A stretch of DNA of 64,000 nt from Vibrio sp. 14G-20 (GCF_026241515.1 NZ_JAPHPW010000011.1:1-64000), one strand, 5' to 3'. Positions 53,644 to 62,938 are shown, counted from the first letter of the stretch. Notes: generated by a model not told the origin, from the letters alone. Numbers and translations: made by a program.

Positions 53644-53678
53644 CTGCCTCTAAGCCTGCAGTGGTTTGTGAAACTTAA

Positions 53679-53707
53679 GGATTAGTAGAGATACCGATCT
53701 TTTTTGT
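53679..53707 (+). terminator. Dispersed hairpin terminator, copy 4
   Basis: GGATTAGTA - GAGA - TACCGATCT is followed by TTTTT after the RlpA-like gene. The stem is less perfect than in the other copies. Confidence 0.75.
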
Positions 53708-53844
53708 TTTTTGGGAAACCTAACGAGATCTAAATTACATTTCGTTACTTACTGAAGTAAATCTGAAATATTACTGACACGGTTATGAAATTTTTCAAGG
53801 CTAGCGTATGGGGTTCTAAAACGAATCCAAATAAGGAAATACCC

Positions 53845-54858
53845 GTGAAGCTAACACCTGTCGTTGCCGCCGTAATCATGTCTTTCAGTTCAGCAAGTTT
53901 TGCTTTCAGCCTGCAACAATCTGCCAATGAAAACAGTGAAGATCTCGTATGGACGGGGCACCTTAGCCCAGACAGCGACACGGTAATGTCTGCGATGCTC
54001 GCGGCTCATATTTATGGTGGAACGGCGACAGTGCCTGAGCCTATCAATCCTGAATCGACGTTTATCTTGAACTACTGTAATGCGGAATCTCCACGTGTAG
54101 AGACAGATTACTCTTCATACCGAGTGGGGCTGGTGGATTTCAACCAAGTGACCCAACTAGCGCCAACCATCGATCAATCATCCATTGTGGCAGTAGTCGA
54201 TCACCACGCGATTGGTGGCTCACCGATTAATACGCCTCAAATAGTTGAGATGGATATTAGAGGTTGGGGGTCAGCTGCAACGATTCTGGCTGATAACGCT
54301 GAAAAGCTCGATGTGACCTTACCTAAGAACCTTGCTTGTGTCGGCTTAGGCGCGATTCTTTCTGACACAGTGGTATTCCAATCAGCAACTACAACAGATC
54401 ATGACCGTAAATACGCAGAGAAGTTGGCGAAGGTTGCAGGCATTTCAGACATCGAAGACTTCGGCCAACAGATGTTGATTGCTAAATCAGACCTTAGCCA
54501 CCTTTCATCTGAAACCATTCTGACGCTGGATTACAAAAACTTTAAATACGGTGGCAAACAGGTGGGTATCGGTGTCGCTGAGACGTTAACGGCTCAACAA
54601 CTGATTGATCGTAAAGACGAGCTTTTGGCGGTAATGAAGTCTTATAAAGAAGAGAATGGCTTAGACCATCTGTTCTTCTCAATCACAGACACAAAGAACA
54701 AAGAAGCGAACCTACTGTGGGTGGATGAAAGTGACTATCAAGTCATCAAGTCTGCTTTCAACGCTGAACCAACTAGCGATATGTTAACTCTAGAAGGCGT
54801 CACTTCTCGTAAGCGTCAGATTGGCCCAGCAGTTCAAAAGGCAATTGAGAGCTTGTAA
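53845..54858 (+). CDS. Exported family II (DHH) manganese-dependent inorganic pyrophosphatase
   Basis: This 337-residue DHH/DHHA2 phosphoesterase carries a signal peptide (MKLTPVVAAVIMSFSSASFA) and so is predicted to act in the periplasm. The metal ligands of family II pyrophosphatase are present: H39, D43 and D45 in GHLSPDSD, D98 in LVDFNQ (usual DHNE), D119-H120-H121 in VVDHHAIG, and D174 in ILSDTVVF. Ligand spacing follows the B. subtilis enzyme. The C-terminal SRKRQIGP binds phosphate. GTG at 53845 has AAGGAAA six bases upstream; the ATG frame from 53785 would hide the signal peptide. Confidence 0.88.
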   Translation: MKLTPVVAAVIMSFSSASFAFSLQQSANENSEDLVWTGHLSPDSDTVMSAMLAAHIYGGTATVPEPINPESTFILNYCNAESPRVETDYSSYRVGLVDFNQVTQLAPTIDQSSIVAVVDHHAIGGSPINTPQIVEMDIRGWGSAATILADNAEKLDVTLPKNLACVGLGAILSDTVVFQSATTTDHDRKYAEKLAKVAGISDIEDFGQQMLIAKSDLSHLSSETILTLDYKNFKYGGKQVGIGVAETLTAQQLIDRKDELLAVMKSYKEENGLDHLFFSITDTKNKEANLLWVDESDYQVIKSAFNAEPTSDMLTLEGVTSRKRQIGPAVQKAIESL

Positions 54859-54880
54859 GTAGAAAGAGAATTTGGAAGAG

Positions 54881-54909
54881 GGATTGGTAGAGATACCAAT
54901 CCCTTTTTG
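54881..54909 (+). terminator. Dispersed hairpin terminator, copy 5
   Basis: GGATTGGTA - GAGA - TACCAATCC is followed by CTTTTT after the pyrophosphatase gene. Confidence 0.85.
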
Positions 54910-55030
54910 TTTTTGGGCGTCTAAATTGGAGTTGGATAAAAGTGAGTCAGTGAGTTTGTGAAACTAGCAATTATTGGATAACTGCGGGGAATCGAAACTT
55001 TTCAATTTAGTGGTAAAATTCACTCAGCCT

Positions 55031-55882
55031 CTATAACCAATCATCCATACTTTTGACCCAGAGCCATGCGCCTCTCATAAGGCTATCCAAATTCAGTTCT
55101 AACTCCGTAATAACCAACTTAGACTGGAACAACGCTGTTATTGCTAATACAATCGTTAGCCACATTATCACGCTTGTTCTTTTTCGTTCAGTAGCGTCAA
55201 GTTGTAACTGCTCCATTGTTGTCAGAGCTTTACCTCTAATCCTACACTCATATTGATTAACTAGTTCAATCTCTTTTGATTCCGCCAATGATTTCATAAT
55301 TAATAGCGTTGCTTGCTTTAGCGTCGGGTATTGAGGATGCGAAATCGCGTACATCCCATAGATGTGACTTAGAATTCGCATCACATCCAGTGTCTGTGTA
55401 TGGTTATTTTCAGATAATTCAATAACCGCTCGTAGAACCTTGCTTCTATCAGGTCTCTTATGTTTCTTCTTTGAATACAATAACTTAGGAGCAGCGAATT
55501 TCCAGAGCGCATATTTGGACTGTAGCTTATAGAATCCAGTTAACTCATGTATCAGGAAATCAAATGGTGATTCATATGTGTGCGTAATCAATCCATAATA
55601 ATGATGTATGGTAAAGTTCAGCTCCGTTATATTCTGTAGATTTAGTAACTTACTTTTTTCATGTGTTCTCTTAGCTTCATCCCACACTTTTACTTTGAGC
55701 TTGGAGCCATTCTCAATTACGGCATCAGCAAGGTAACTCCCATCACTATCGGTTACATAAACACTATAACAATTAGTCTCCTTGCCCTCTTCTCCACTAC
55801 GGGGAATGAGCTGAGGAGTCGGTATTGCTAGTGCCTTAGCTAGTCTATTTATGAATATTTTATCTAGCCAACTCAATGCCAT
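55031..55882 (-). CDS. Hypothetical protein with C-terminal membrane helix
   Basis: This 283-residue protein of no family I recognise has a soluble alpha/beta-looking part. Basic patches (YSKKKHKRPDRSKVLRAV) occur in the middle. A hydrophobic helix (SVIMWLTIVLAITALF, about residues 237-252) lies near the C terminus, followed by a short acidic and tryptophan-rich tail. The gene is more AT-rich than its neighbours and stands alone, which may point to recent acquisition. The function is not known. Confidence 0.6.
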   Translation of the reverse strand: MALSWLDKIFINRLAKALAIPTPQLIPRSGEEGKETNCYSVYVTDSDGSYLADAVIENGSKLKVKVWDEAKRTHEKSKLLNLQNITELNFTIHHYYGLITHTYESPFDFLIHELTGFYKLQSKYALWKFAAPKLLYSKKKHKRPDRSKVLRAVIELSENNHTQTLDVMRILSHIYGMYAISHPQYPTLKQATLLIMKSLAESKEIELVNQYECRIRGKALTTMEQLQLDATERKRTSVIMWLTIVLAITALFQSKLVITELELNLDSLMRGAWLWVKSMDDWL

Positions 55883-56120
55883 AGTCCACTCTTTATGCTC
55901 TTAGTATCAGTGCATTATACGCCTGAAAATCACTATCACGAAGAAGCATGAGAAAAATATTGTTAATGACTAAAGGTCATTCAATCGGCGTAAACACGAA
56001 ATGGGGCGTTTGTGTTACAGCATAGCCACAATCTTATAGTAGGGGGTATCACCAAAATGCCGCATTGGCTTGTACGTTGCTCAGAAACATTCTGGGGCAA
56101 GCCCGTGTTAGCTCATAACT

Positions 56121-56310
56121 AAATCCCCTCCTAACCTCCCCTTAATCAGCATCTCCGATCCATTGTGGTTCGTGGAAAAGGGAGGAACAGAATACCGAGC
56201 GTGACATATGCAGCTGTACGTTCAGCGCCAAAGAAGATTCTCCCCCTCGGTCGCAGATCTAAAGAGGGGGTGATGAACTTAACATGAGGGGGAGTTAGAG
56301 GGGGAGGGTG
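56121..56310. repeat. Intergenic repeat element with imperfect inverted ends
   Basis: The left end (CCCCTCCTAACCTCCCC near 56125-56141) and right end (GGGGGAGTTAGAGGGGGAG near 56288-56306) are inverted copies with mismatches. Between them lies a second C-rich/G-rich pair (CTCCCCCTC near 56240 and GAGGGGGT near 56264). It looks like a Vibrio-type interspersed repeat. No coding frame supports a gene in 55883-56516. Confidence 0.5.
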
Positions 56311-56377
56311 TTCGAAATCAGACCGAACGCACGCGATATCAACGCTCTCAATTCAGAAAAGCATTGCGCTTAACCCA

Positions 56378-56409
56378 AAAAAATGGAACGCCTGAGCGTT
56401 CCATTTTTC
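56378..56409. terminator. Bidirectional hairpin terminator
   Basis: AAAAATGGAACGC / GCGTTCCATTTTT forms a 13-bp stem with a four-base loop. It is downstream of the AraC-family gene on the minus strand, with a gap of about 108 bases. Confidence 0.8.
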
Positions 56410-56516
56410 GTATCTGATTTACCTTAAACTTGCTCGCTTGGGTGTCCCCACATTAGCTCTCTTGCGTAAGGGCCAGCGTACCCATCAGTGATATTGGCAT
56501 CATCAGCACTGTAAGC

Positions 56517-57536
56517 CTACGACTTTAGTCCGGTAGGAGAGTGCCCAGTCCAATTTTTGAATGCTCGACTGAATGCGCTCGAGTCTGAAAAGCCAAGTTC
56601 GTGAGCTACATAGGTAATATTGCCGTCGTTCTGATTCAGTAACGTCATGCTCAGTTCAAGTCGGTATTTATCGAACAAGCGACGAAAACTCACACCTTGT
56701 TGTTTAAGCTTACGATTCAGGGTTCGAGGGCTGATATGAAGATTGTTCGCCACGCTATCTAGGTTAGTATCTTTCACCGCAAGCACTTTGAACGTTTCAT
56801 TCACTTTGTAGATTAAGTTGGTTTTTAACGTTTTTTCCATCTGTTGGTCGGCGATTCTTACTAGCTCTGTATGAAAGTCGACTTGGTATTGGCGAGGTTT
56901 CGCCTGGACAAGATCGTTAGGAAAAAGGAGATAGCGGGCGGGGAAGCCTTCCTTCATTTCAACATTAAAGACACGCTCATAGATGCTCAAGAACTCATCA
57001 CCGATGGTGTTCTTGTTGATGTGAATGGCGAGCTTTTGATTCGGCGCATTAAGGTATTTGCGAACGAGCTTGATCATAATACTGAAATAGAGCCCCAAGC
57101 TGATGTGTGTCATCAGTGTGGTTTCATCAATGTACTCGGGTGTGACGCCCCAAAGCTCGACTTCACCATTTTCTGTTTCACGGCTGAATATTTTCAGTAG
57201 CGGATGTATATGAATGGAGTAGCGACTCAGCAGTTGGCAAAAGCTGGTGAGATCTGGCGCGGTGAGCATTGCCATTACCGGCGCGCCCATTTCAAGCTCA
57301 TCGAAGTAGCGAGCGGATTCATCAAATAGGTCGATCAGTTCATGATCAAAGCGTTGGTAGATGTTGGTGATGGCGGTTTGAAGCTGATAAGCCGAGATCG
57401 ATTCGGCGGAGCAAAGTTGTTTATAGACCTCTGCTCCCGACCAGATATCGCTGCTGTCTCCAATTCTAGCCTGAATAGCAGAGTCTAAAGTTTTAAACCA
57501 GAATATGGGCAATTGAGTACTGAAACTTTCCACCAT
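56517..57536 (-). CDS. AraC-family regulator with Arabinose_bd-type N terminus
   Basis: This 339-residue regulator of the OruR/ArgR kind has a large N-terminal domain (FWFKTLDSAIQARIG to ALLTAPD-like region, YFSIMIKLVRKYL) and C-terminal helix-turn-helices (LDSVANNLHISPRTLNRKLK and ITYVAHELGFSDSSAFSRAF). It is downstream of the amidase-DUF2860 genes on the same strand (105-base gap) and may control them. The effector is unknown. Confidence 0.88.
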   Translation of the reverse strand: MVESFSTQLPIFWFKTLDSAIQARIGDSSDIWSGAEVYKQLCSAESISAYQLQTAITNIYQRFDHELIDLFDESARYFDELEMGAPVMAMLTAPDLTSFCQLLSRYSIHIHPLLKIFSRETENGEVELWGVTPEYIDETTLMTHISLGLYFSIMIKLVRKYLNAPNQKLAIHINKNTIGDEFLSIYERVFNVEMKEGFPARYLLFPNDLVQAKPRQYQVDFHTELVRIADQQMEKTLKTNLIYKVNETFKVLAVKDTNLDSVANNLHISPRTLNRKLKQQGVSFRRLFDKYRLELSMTLLNQNDGNITYVAHELGFSDSSAFSRAFKNWTGHSPTGLKS

Positions 57537-57640
57537 AACTCCCTGTTATTACTGGTGATTGAAGAGTGTTCTTCTCGTTAATATGCCCAAATTAAAGGAT
57601 TTGTTTACGGGTTACAAGCAATGAAACTCTCAGTTCAACT

Positions 57641-58639
57641 TTAGAATTTGTAATCAACACCTACTGAAATCACGTATTGCGATGATTGGTAATACTCAAT
57701 ATTCGAATTTGTTGTCTTGGCGCCAAGTAGTGATACCAAAGACCAGTTTTTTGTACCAAAGATATTGGTGTATTCATAAGCAACGAAGGCTCCAAAGTCT
57801 TTGTCTTCACGAGTCTCATTAAAGATTGGATTCTCTTTATCATAGCTGCGTTTTGCTGCATTGAGTGTAAAAGCAAGGCCATGATTTCCAAATCTTTTCG
57901 CTAGGTTGATTTCCGCGCCAAGGCTCAAGAACGATAGTGCATCACCCTCAGAGTCTGATGAGAAAACATTCATTGAAGGTGTGAGAATGCCAGAGCCATC
58001 TTTCAAGAAATACTGGTAACCAGACTTGAGATAAAAATATTTTCGTTCTCGAATCATTAGTGCGCGTTCTTCTTCAGTTAAACCAAGGCCCTTTAGGCCG
58101 GTGTTTTCTTTTTTAACGTCGGACTCACCAGAGGCGACATCGAGATTAAAGTTCGAGCCCATTATTCTTGAAAGCTGCATTCGAACGACATTACCGGTGA
58201 GGTCGGTTTCTTTTCTATTTGAGTCAACGGCATAAGGGTCATCCCATACTTCACCTGATATCAGAGTTGGTAAGATAGAAAATTCAACCACCATACCGTT
58301 CTCGACTTGCTGCCTATATCCAATTTCAAATGCCAACGTACCTGTGATGATGTCGTCTCTTGAGGTACCTAAGAAAAACTGTTTGTGATTCAAAGCGCCA
58401 AAGGTGTATTGCATTGAACCCAAAACAGCGACCATTCCCTCTGCTTCGGTATTACCCGACGACATTAAATCGGCTTGAGATTGATGATTGCTTTGCCCAA
58501 CATCTAGGTTGCTTGAGTTTGCGGTGAAGCCTGTTAAGAAGGTCATGTTGCCACTGAAGCCTTCGCTTGGTGCTAGAGCTGCGTATGAGTAAGGTGCAAG
58601 CGTCAGGCTCGCCAAAAATAGGAAAATAATATGTTTCAT
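57641..58639 (-). CDS. DUF2860 family outer-membrane protein
   Basis: This 332-residue protein has a signal peptide (MKHIIFLFLASLTLAPYSYA) followed at once by the DUF2860 start LAPSEGFSGNMTFLTGF. Amphipathic strands follow and the C terminus ends YVISVGVDYKF with terminal phenylalanine, as in outer-membrane barrels. ATG at 58639 is chosen. The frame extends upstream into the amidase gene. It lies 43 bases after the amidase and is probably co-transcribed. Confidence 0.82.
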   Translation of the reverse strand: MKHIIFLFLASLTLAPYSYAALAPSEGFSGNMTFLTGFTANSSNLDVGQSNHQSQADLMSSGNTEAEGMVAVLGSMQYTFGALNHKQFFLGTSRDDIITGTLAFEIGYRQQVENGMVVEFSILPTLISGEVWDDPYAVDSNRKETDLTGNVVRMQLSRIMGSNFNLDVASGESDVKKENTGLKGLGLTEEERALMIRERKYFYLKSGYQYFLKDGSGILTPSMNVFSSDSEGDALSFLSLGAEINLAKRFGNHGLAFTLNAAKRSYDKENPIFNETREDKDFGAFVAYEYTNIFGTKNWSLVSLLGAKTTNSNIEYYQSSQYVISVGVDYKF

Positions 58640-58682
58640 CAATAGACTCGTACTTGAATGATTTTCTAAATTGAATTGCTTG

Positions 58683-60254
58683 TTAAAGCGCAATCGGGGC
58701 CTTTCTGTTTGCCCAAGGTTTGGCGTTTTCTAGTTGATAGGCCAATTCAAATAACAGGCGGTCGTTGCCCCTTGCTGCAGAAAAATGGCTACCGACGGGA
58801 AGGTTCTGCTTGTTCCAATACAAGGGAACCGACATGGCGGGATTACCTGCCACGTTTTCGATAGGCGTGTAGGACATTAACTTTTCTGAACGTGTCCATA
58901 TCTCTTTCCCTGAGTGCGCTTGCTGGTCGAAATATTCGATCTCCAAAGGCACGTGGTTTGCACAAGGAGTCAGCCAAATATCGATGCTTTTAAAGAACTC
59001 TCGGTTGTGAGTGAGCGCGAAACTTTGGCATTGCGCTTGAGAGTCGATATACATGTTAGGAGCGGCTTTCAAGCGCGCTTGCATCGTACGAGCTAAATAG
59101 ACGATGTTATCGCTTACTTTGTCGAGCATCGATTCTAGCGGCATGCCTAGGCGGTCGAACTGCTCAGCAAAGCTTGCCATCTTGTTGCCAAATACGCCCA
59201 TGTAGTTGTGCATGAATACATCGCCATCTTGGATCGGTTGCTCAACTTCGATAACGATATGTCCAAGGCTCTCGAGCAAAGAGACCGTCGAACGAATAGC
59301 TGCGAGCGTATCTTCATTGGGAAGCCTGCCGTGGATATCTTTGAGGGTGACGCCAATTTTTACCTGACGGTTAAGAGAAGCATTAACCATTCCTATAGGG
59401 GTTCGAGGAAAAGGTGTCTCAAAGTCATTTTTTGTATGATGCTCTGTGACTGATACAGCCAAAGCTGCATCACGAACGGTTCTCGACATAAACGATTGAT
59501 GAGTAAAATCTTCGTTTGTTGAGCCGTCAGTTAGCCCTGAAATCAAAGATTCTCGACTTGGCTTAAAGCCAAAAATACCTGTCGCTGAAGCGGGCATGCG
59601 CGAAGAGCCGCCACCATCAGTGGAATGCACTAATGGTACATAGCCAGCAGCAATCGCCGCTGCGCCACCACCAGTCGATGAGTGAACACCTCGACTTAGA
59701 TCCCATGGGTTACGCGTCGCGCCATAAAGGGGATTCTGCGTGCAGCCTAGTGCCATCATCTCGGGGATATTCGTCATACCAATGGTGTTGAGCCCTGCAT
59801 TCTGTGTTGCACGAATAAACCAAGAGGTAGCGTTGGGCTTTCTACCTTGGTTTAGCTTCGATCCCATGGTGCATTCAAGCCCGACAACATCAACGCAGTC
59901 TTTCGCTAAGAAAGGCACGCCTGCAAAAGGGGAGTTCGGGTTAAATGAGTTGGCACGCTCTAGCGCTAAGTCAAAGCACTCAGAAACAACCGCATTAACT
60001 TGATCGTTTGTCTGGTGAATTTTATAGATGGCTTCTTGTACGAATTCTTTTGGCGAGGCTTTTTTGTCTCTTATCAGATTTGCCATCTCAGTCGCGTCTA
60101 GTGGCGAGTCAACGGTTTGGTGATCTGAAGGTAAATTTGTTGGTGAAGTTGGCGTTGCATTCGCTAAGGTCGGCAGAGAGAGAGCCGCAGCAGAAACAGC
60201 ACCTTTCCCCATAACTTTGAAAAAATCTCTGCGTTTTAATTCATTGATAGTCAT
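58683..60254 (-). CDS. Tat-exported amidase (amidase signature family)
   Basis: This 523-residue enzyme hydrolyses amide bonds. The N terminus KRRDFFKVMGKGAVSAAAL carries the twin-arginine motif, so it is exported folded to the periplasm. The catalytic lysine lies in VPFLAKDCVD and the Ser-cisSer-Lys triad serines in STDGGGSSRMPASATG. The remaining core (IFGFKPSRESL) is intact. It leads an operon with the DUF2860 outer-membrane protein. The substrate is unknown; amides, amino-acid amides or nylon-like oligomers are possible. Confidence 0.9.
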   Translation of the reverse strand: MTINELKRRDFFKVMGKGAVSAAALSLPTLANATPTSPTNLPSDHQTVDSPLDATEMANLIRDKKASPKEFVQEAIYKIHQTNDQVNAVVSECFDLALERANSFNPNSPFAGVPFLAKDCVDVVGLECTMGSKLNQGRKPNATSWFIRATQNAGLNTIGMTNIPEMMALGCTQNPLYGATRNPWDLSRGVHSSTGGGAAAIAAGYVPLVHSTDGGGSSRMPASATGIFGFKPSRESLISGLTDGSTNEDFTHQSFMSRTVRDAALAVSVTEHHTKNDFETPFPRTPIGMVNASLNRQVKIGVTLKDIHGRLPNEDTLAAIRSTVSLLESLGHIVIEVEQPIQDGDVFMHNYMGVFGNKMASFAEQFDRLGMPLESMLDKVSDNIVYLARTMQARLKAAPNMYIDSQAQCQSFALTHNREFFKSIDIWLTPCANHVPLEIEYFDQQAHSGKEIWTRSEKLMSYTPIENVAGNPAMSVPLYWNKQNLPVGSHFSAARGNDRLLFELAYQLENAKPWANRKAPIAL

Positions 60255-60440
60255 CGTTTCTATCCCAAGTTAGAAAGTCACTATCCTTGTTTCGAAACCT
60301 AGCTCGCTAGGCTTAGCGTCACTCCGTGTGCTTATTTATGGGATTAGGATAAAGATTAGCGTGTTGGCTTGCAGTGCAAATACCGCCAATGTTCATACCA
60401 TTCACGCCAACTGGTTTGTCGGGTTATGTATAGGGAGAGG

Positions 60441-60668
60441 TTATCGCTCAGCTGTTAACCAAAAATCAGACATATCTTCAAACAGGTCATCGTTGTTCAA
60501 AATGCTTAAATGGTTTTCGTTATAACCGCGAATTTGGTCTGCGCTCAATTGAGCGGGGCGTGATAATTGGCTTGATAAATTGATGACGCCATCGTTACTG
60601 TTTGTATTAAATAGATCGCCCGAGTTATAGCCAAAGGTCAAAAGTGGGTATACATAAACAAACAGCAT
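60441..60668 (-). pseudogene. Remnant of an alpha/beta-hydrolase C terminus
   Basis: A 75-residue frame contains NTNSNDGVINLSSQLSRPAQ and GYNENHLSILNNDDLFEDM. It resembles the last part of lipase/esterase-like hydrolases, in which the Asp of DG and the His of NHL complete a catalytic triad. The nucleophile half is missing and no start with a ribosome site is evident, so I read it as a decayed fragment. In the rest of 60255-60778 I see no other gene. Confidence 0.45.
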
Positions 60669-60703
60669 GAGTTTAATAGAAGCAATAAAACAACGCTTAA
60701 TAA

Positions 60704-60742
60704 AAAGGCAAGTAAGCGACTAAAAAGTTCGCTTGCCTGCCT
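60704..60742 (-). terminator. Terminator after the amidohydrolase gene
   Basis: On the minus strand AGGCAAGCGA pairs with a bulged TCGCTTACTTGCCT and is followed by TTTTT. Confidence 0.7.
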
Positions 60743-60778
60743 TTGAGTTTTAGTTACTCAGTGAGTAACTCTTGAACG

Positions 60779-62041
60779 CTAAAGCGTGTTTTTGTACACC
60801 TTACCGTCTTTCATGATGACTTTCTTAGCATCATCATGCATTACACACTCAACGCCTTCGAGTGGGTTGCCATCGATGATCAATAGGTCGGCATACGCGC
60901 CTTCAACGATCTGACCTAACTTGCCTTCTTGGTATGGGTGTTGGTAAGTCGACATCTCGAACAAGCGTCCACAGTTTGATGTCGCCATGCGAAGTGCTGT
61001 GATGGTGTCGAATGTTTTCTCAATCGCACCAAGTTCATTCAATTGTGTTGCATGAACGTTGGTTTCACCCACGCAGTCAGTGCCAAAAGCAATGTTCTGA
61101 ATATCGTATTTCTTAATCAGTTCCGCCGATTTGAACATGGCTTTACCTACGCGTTCTGTCTTGCGGTATGTCTCTTCGTTTGGCAGCGGGATCTTACGCG
61201 CTGCAATCAGTGAAGAGGTAAAGTAAGACGGAATCACCCAGATGCCTTTCTCTTTGATGATCTCGGCAATGTCGTCGTCCATGATGGTCGCGTGTTCGAA
61301 AGACATCACGCCAGCTTCAGCAGCTCTGCGCATCGCATCAGAAGTGTGGATGTGCGCAGCAACATAAGTACCGTAGTCTGAAGCGGCTTGTACTGCGGCT
61401 TCCATTTCGTCAGAAGTGAATTGCAATGTGTCTAGCGGGTCGAAGGTTGATGATGCACCGCCACCTGCCATGATTTTGATTTGTGATGCGCCCATAAACA
61501 GTTGTTCACGTACCGCTTTTAATACTTCTGAACGGCCATCAGCCACTCTCATCGCACCAAGTTTCATCATTGGCGAGTCTTCGTGCCCGTTAGCCAAACG
61601 TTCTTGCGCTTGGTTTTGGCGGTAATCTGAGTGACCACTGGTTTGTGAAATCGCTGCCATTGAAGGCAGAATTCGTGGGCCAGTTGCGTAACCGTTGTCG
61701 ATACTTTTCTTGAGGCCAAGCGTGTTACCCGCTACATCACGAATGGTGGTAAAGCCGCGCATCAGCATCTCTTCTGAAATCTTTGCTGAGCGAATCGCCA
61801 CTTCTTCACGTGTCATGGTATCAATCACATTGAAAGGTGCAGATAGCGTGATATGAACGTGCGCATCAATCAAACCTGGCATTACCGTGCCACCTTGAGC
61901 ATCGATAATTTCATCCGCTAACGTTGCATCAACCTCGCCAATTTGGGTAATCAAGTTGTCTTCAATAAGAATTGATACGTTCTCGATTAGGTTGTTATCA
62001 ACACCGTTAAATACGTTCGCATTAGTGATTAGCTTTTTCAT
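60779..62041 (-). CDS. Metal-dependent amidohydrolase (imidazolonepropionase-like/prolidase type)
   Basis: This 420-residue cytosolic enzyme has the amidohydrolase fold. Metal ligands are seen in MPGLIDAHVHITLS (HxH), IKIMAGGGAS (lysine to be carboxylated), AAHIHTSDAMRRA and FEHATIMDDD, and the catalytic Asp in AFGTDCVGET. Relatives hydrolyse dipeptides such as Xaa-Pro or cyclic amides. ATG at 62041 has AAAGGTG upstream, and the frame to 62128 is rejected. It neighbours an amidase and another amidohydrolase. Confidence 0.9.
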   Translation of the reverse strand: MKKLITNANVFNGVDNNLIENVSILIEDNLITQIGEVDATLADEIIDAQGGTVMPGLIDAHVHITLSAPFNVIDTMTREEVAIRSAKISEEMLMRGFTTIRDVAGNTLGLKKSIDNGYATGPRILPSMAAISQTSGHSDYRQNQAQERLANGHEDSPMMKLGAMRVADGRSEVLKAVREQLFMGASQIKIMAGGGASSTFDPLDTLQFTSDEMEAAVQAASDYGTYVAAHIHTSDAMRRAAEAGVMSFEHATIMDDDIAEIIKEKGIWVIPSYFTSSLIAARKIPLPNEETYRKTERVGKAMFKSAELIKKYDIQNIAFGTDCVGETNVHATQLNELGAIEKTFDTITALRMATSNCGRLFEMSTYQHPYQEGKLGQIVEGAYADLLIIDGNPLEGVECVMHDDAKKVIMKDGKVYKNTL

Positions 62042-62343
62042 AGTCTGCACCTTTTGGAAATGAGTGTGTGTCGCTGATGGAGTTATCTTATGGCGGGGAG
62101 CATTTGAAAAATGGCCATTTGGTGACAAGCAATGATGAGACTTATCTGTTGGTGCTTTTCTATATTTTTGAAAATTGCTTTATAGAGGGAAGCCAATTAT
62201 TGACGTGAGGAATAATCAATCGATAAAAGCTAATAATTTCGAATGGAATGGTTGTGGTGTCATCAAATGGTAAGTTTTGCTCCGATTCGAACGCTAAGAT
62301 GTATTTCAAATCGAGACTACTTATCCAATTAGAGAGAAACAGA

Positions 62344-62823
62344 ATGACTAAATCAGACAAAGTTTACGGATTCAACACACCACAACGTCTATTCGTAGGT
62401 TACACGTTAGCTGTGCTGGTGGACTTGGTGGTCCTTAACTTCTTCGATGAGTACTGGGACTTCGTGAACATTGAGTCTTTCACTATTTCTTTGATAGCGG
62501 CGTTGTTGCTACAGCTATTGTTGAAGCTCTCTATTGGTTTGGAACACAAGATTGCCGAGCACTTCAAAAGTAAGCCGGGTACAGCGCCCAAGATTTACCG
62601 AGCAATCACTACTTACATCATTTTGGTGGGTTCAAAATTCGTAATGCTAGAAGCGATTAACTTATTGTTCGGCGAGAAGGTGAGCTTTACTGGCCCTTGG
62701 AATGGTGTAGTAGCGTTCTTCGCAGTGGTATTTACGATTCTGATTGCTGAAGTGATTGTATCGAAGATCTACTTTGCTCTTGATGATAAAGCCGCTGAAG
62801 GCAAACCAGTAGCGCAATCATAA
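62344..62823 (+). CDS. Conserved small inner-membrane protein
   Basis: This 159-residue protein has four transmembrane helices (YTLAVLVDLVVLNFF, SFTISLIAALLLQLLLKL, YIILVGSKFVMLEAINLLF, NGVVAFFAVVFTILIAEVIV). I do not recognise its family or function. ATG at 62344 has AGAGAAA upstream; the earlier ATG at 62248 would add an unlikely leader. It has its own terminator. Confidence 0.7.
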   Translation: MTKSDKVYGFNTPQRLFVGYTLAVLVDLVVLNFFDEYWDFVNIESFTISLIAALLLQLLLKLSIGLEHKIAEHFKSKPGTAPKIYRAITTYIILVGSKFVMLEAINLLFGEKVSFTGPWNGVVAFFAVVFTILIAEVIVSKIYFALDDKAAEGKPVAQS

Positions 62824-62858
62824 TTGAAGGCGAGTTCATCGCCCAATCGAGACTGAAT

Positions 62859-62894
62859 GAAAAACGAGCCAGCTAATTGCTGGCTCGTTTTCGT
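62859..62894. terminator. Terminator between the membrane-protein gene and the YtcJ-like gene
   Basis: AAAACGAGCCAGC / GCTGGCTCGTTTT has a five-base loop. It is usable on both strands. Confidence 0.88.
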
Positions 62895-62938
62895 TTGTGT
62901 GATGTATAACCTTAATCTATCCGATACATTTGTTGGTT

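Noticed and set aside
60328..60525. 65-codon plus-strand frame
   Set aside because: It is partly antisense to the hydrolase remnant, with no ribosome site or domain.
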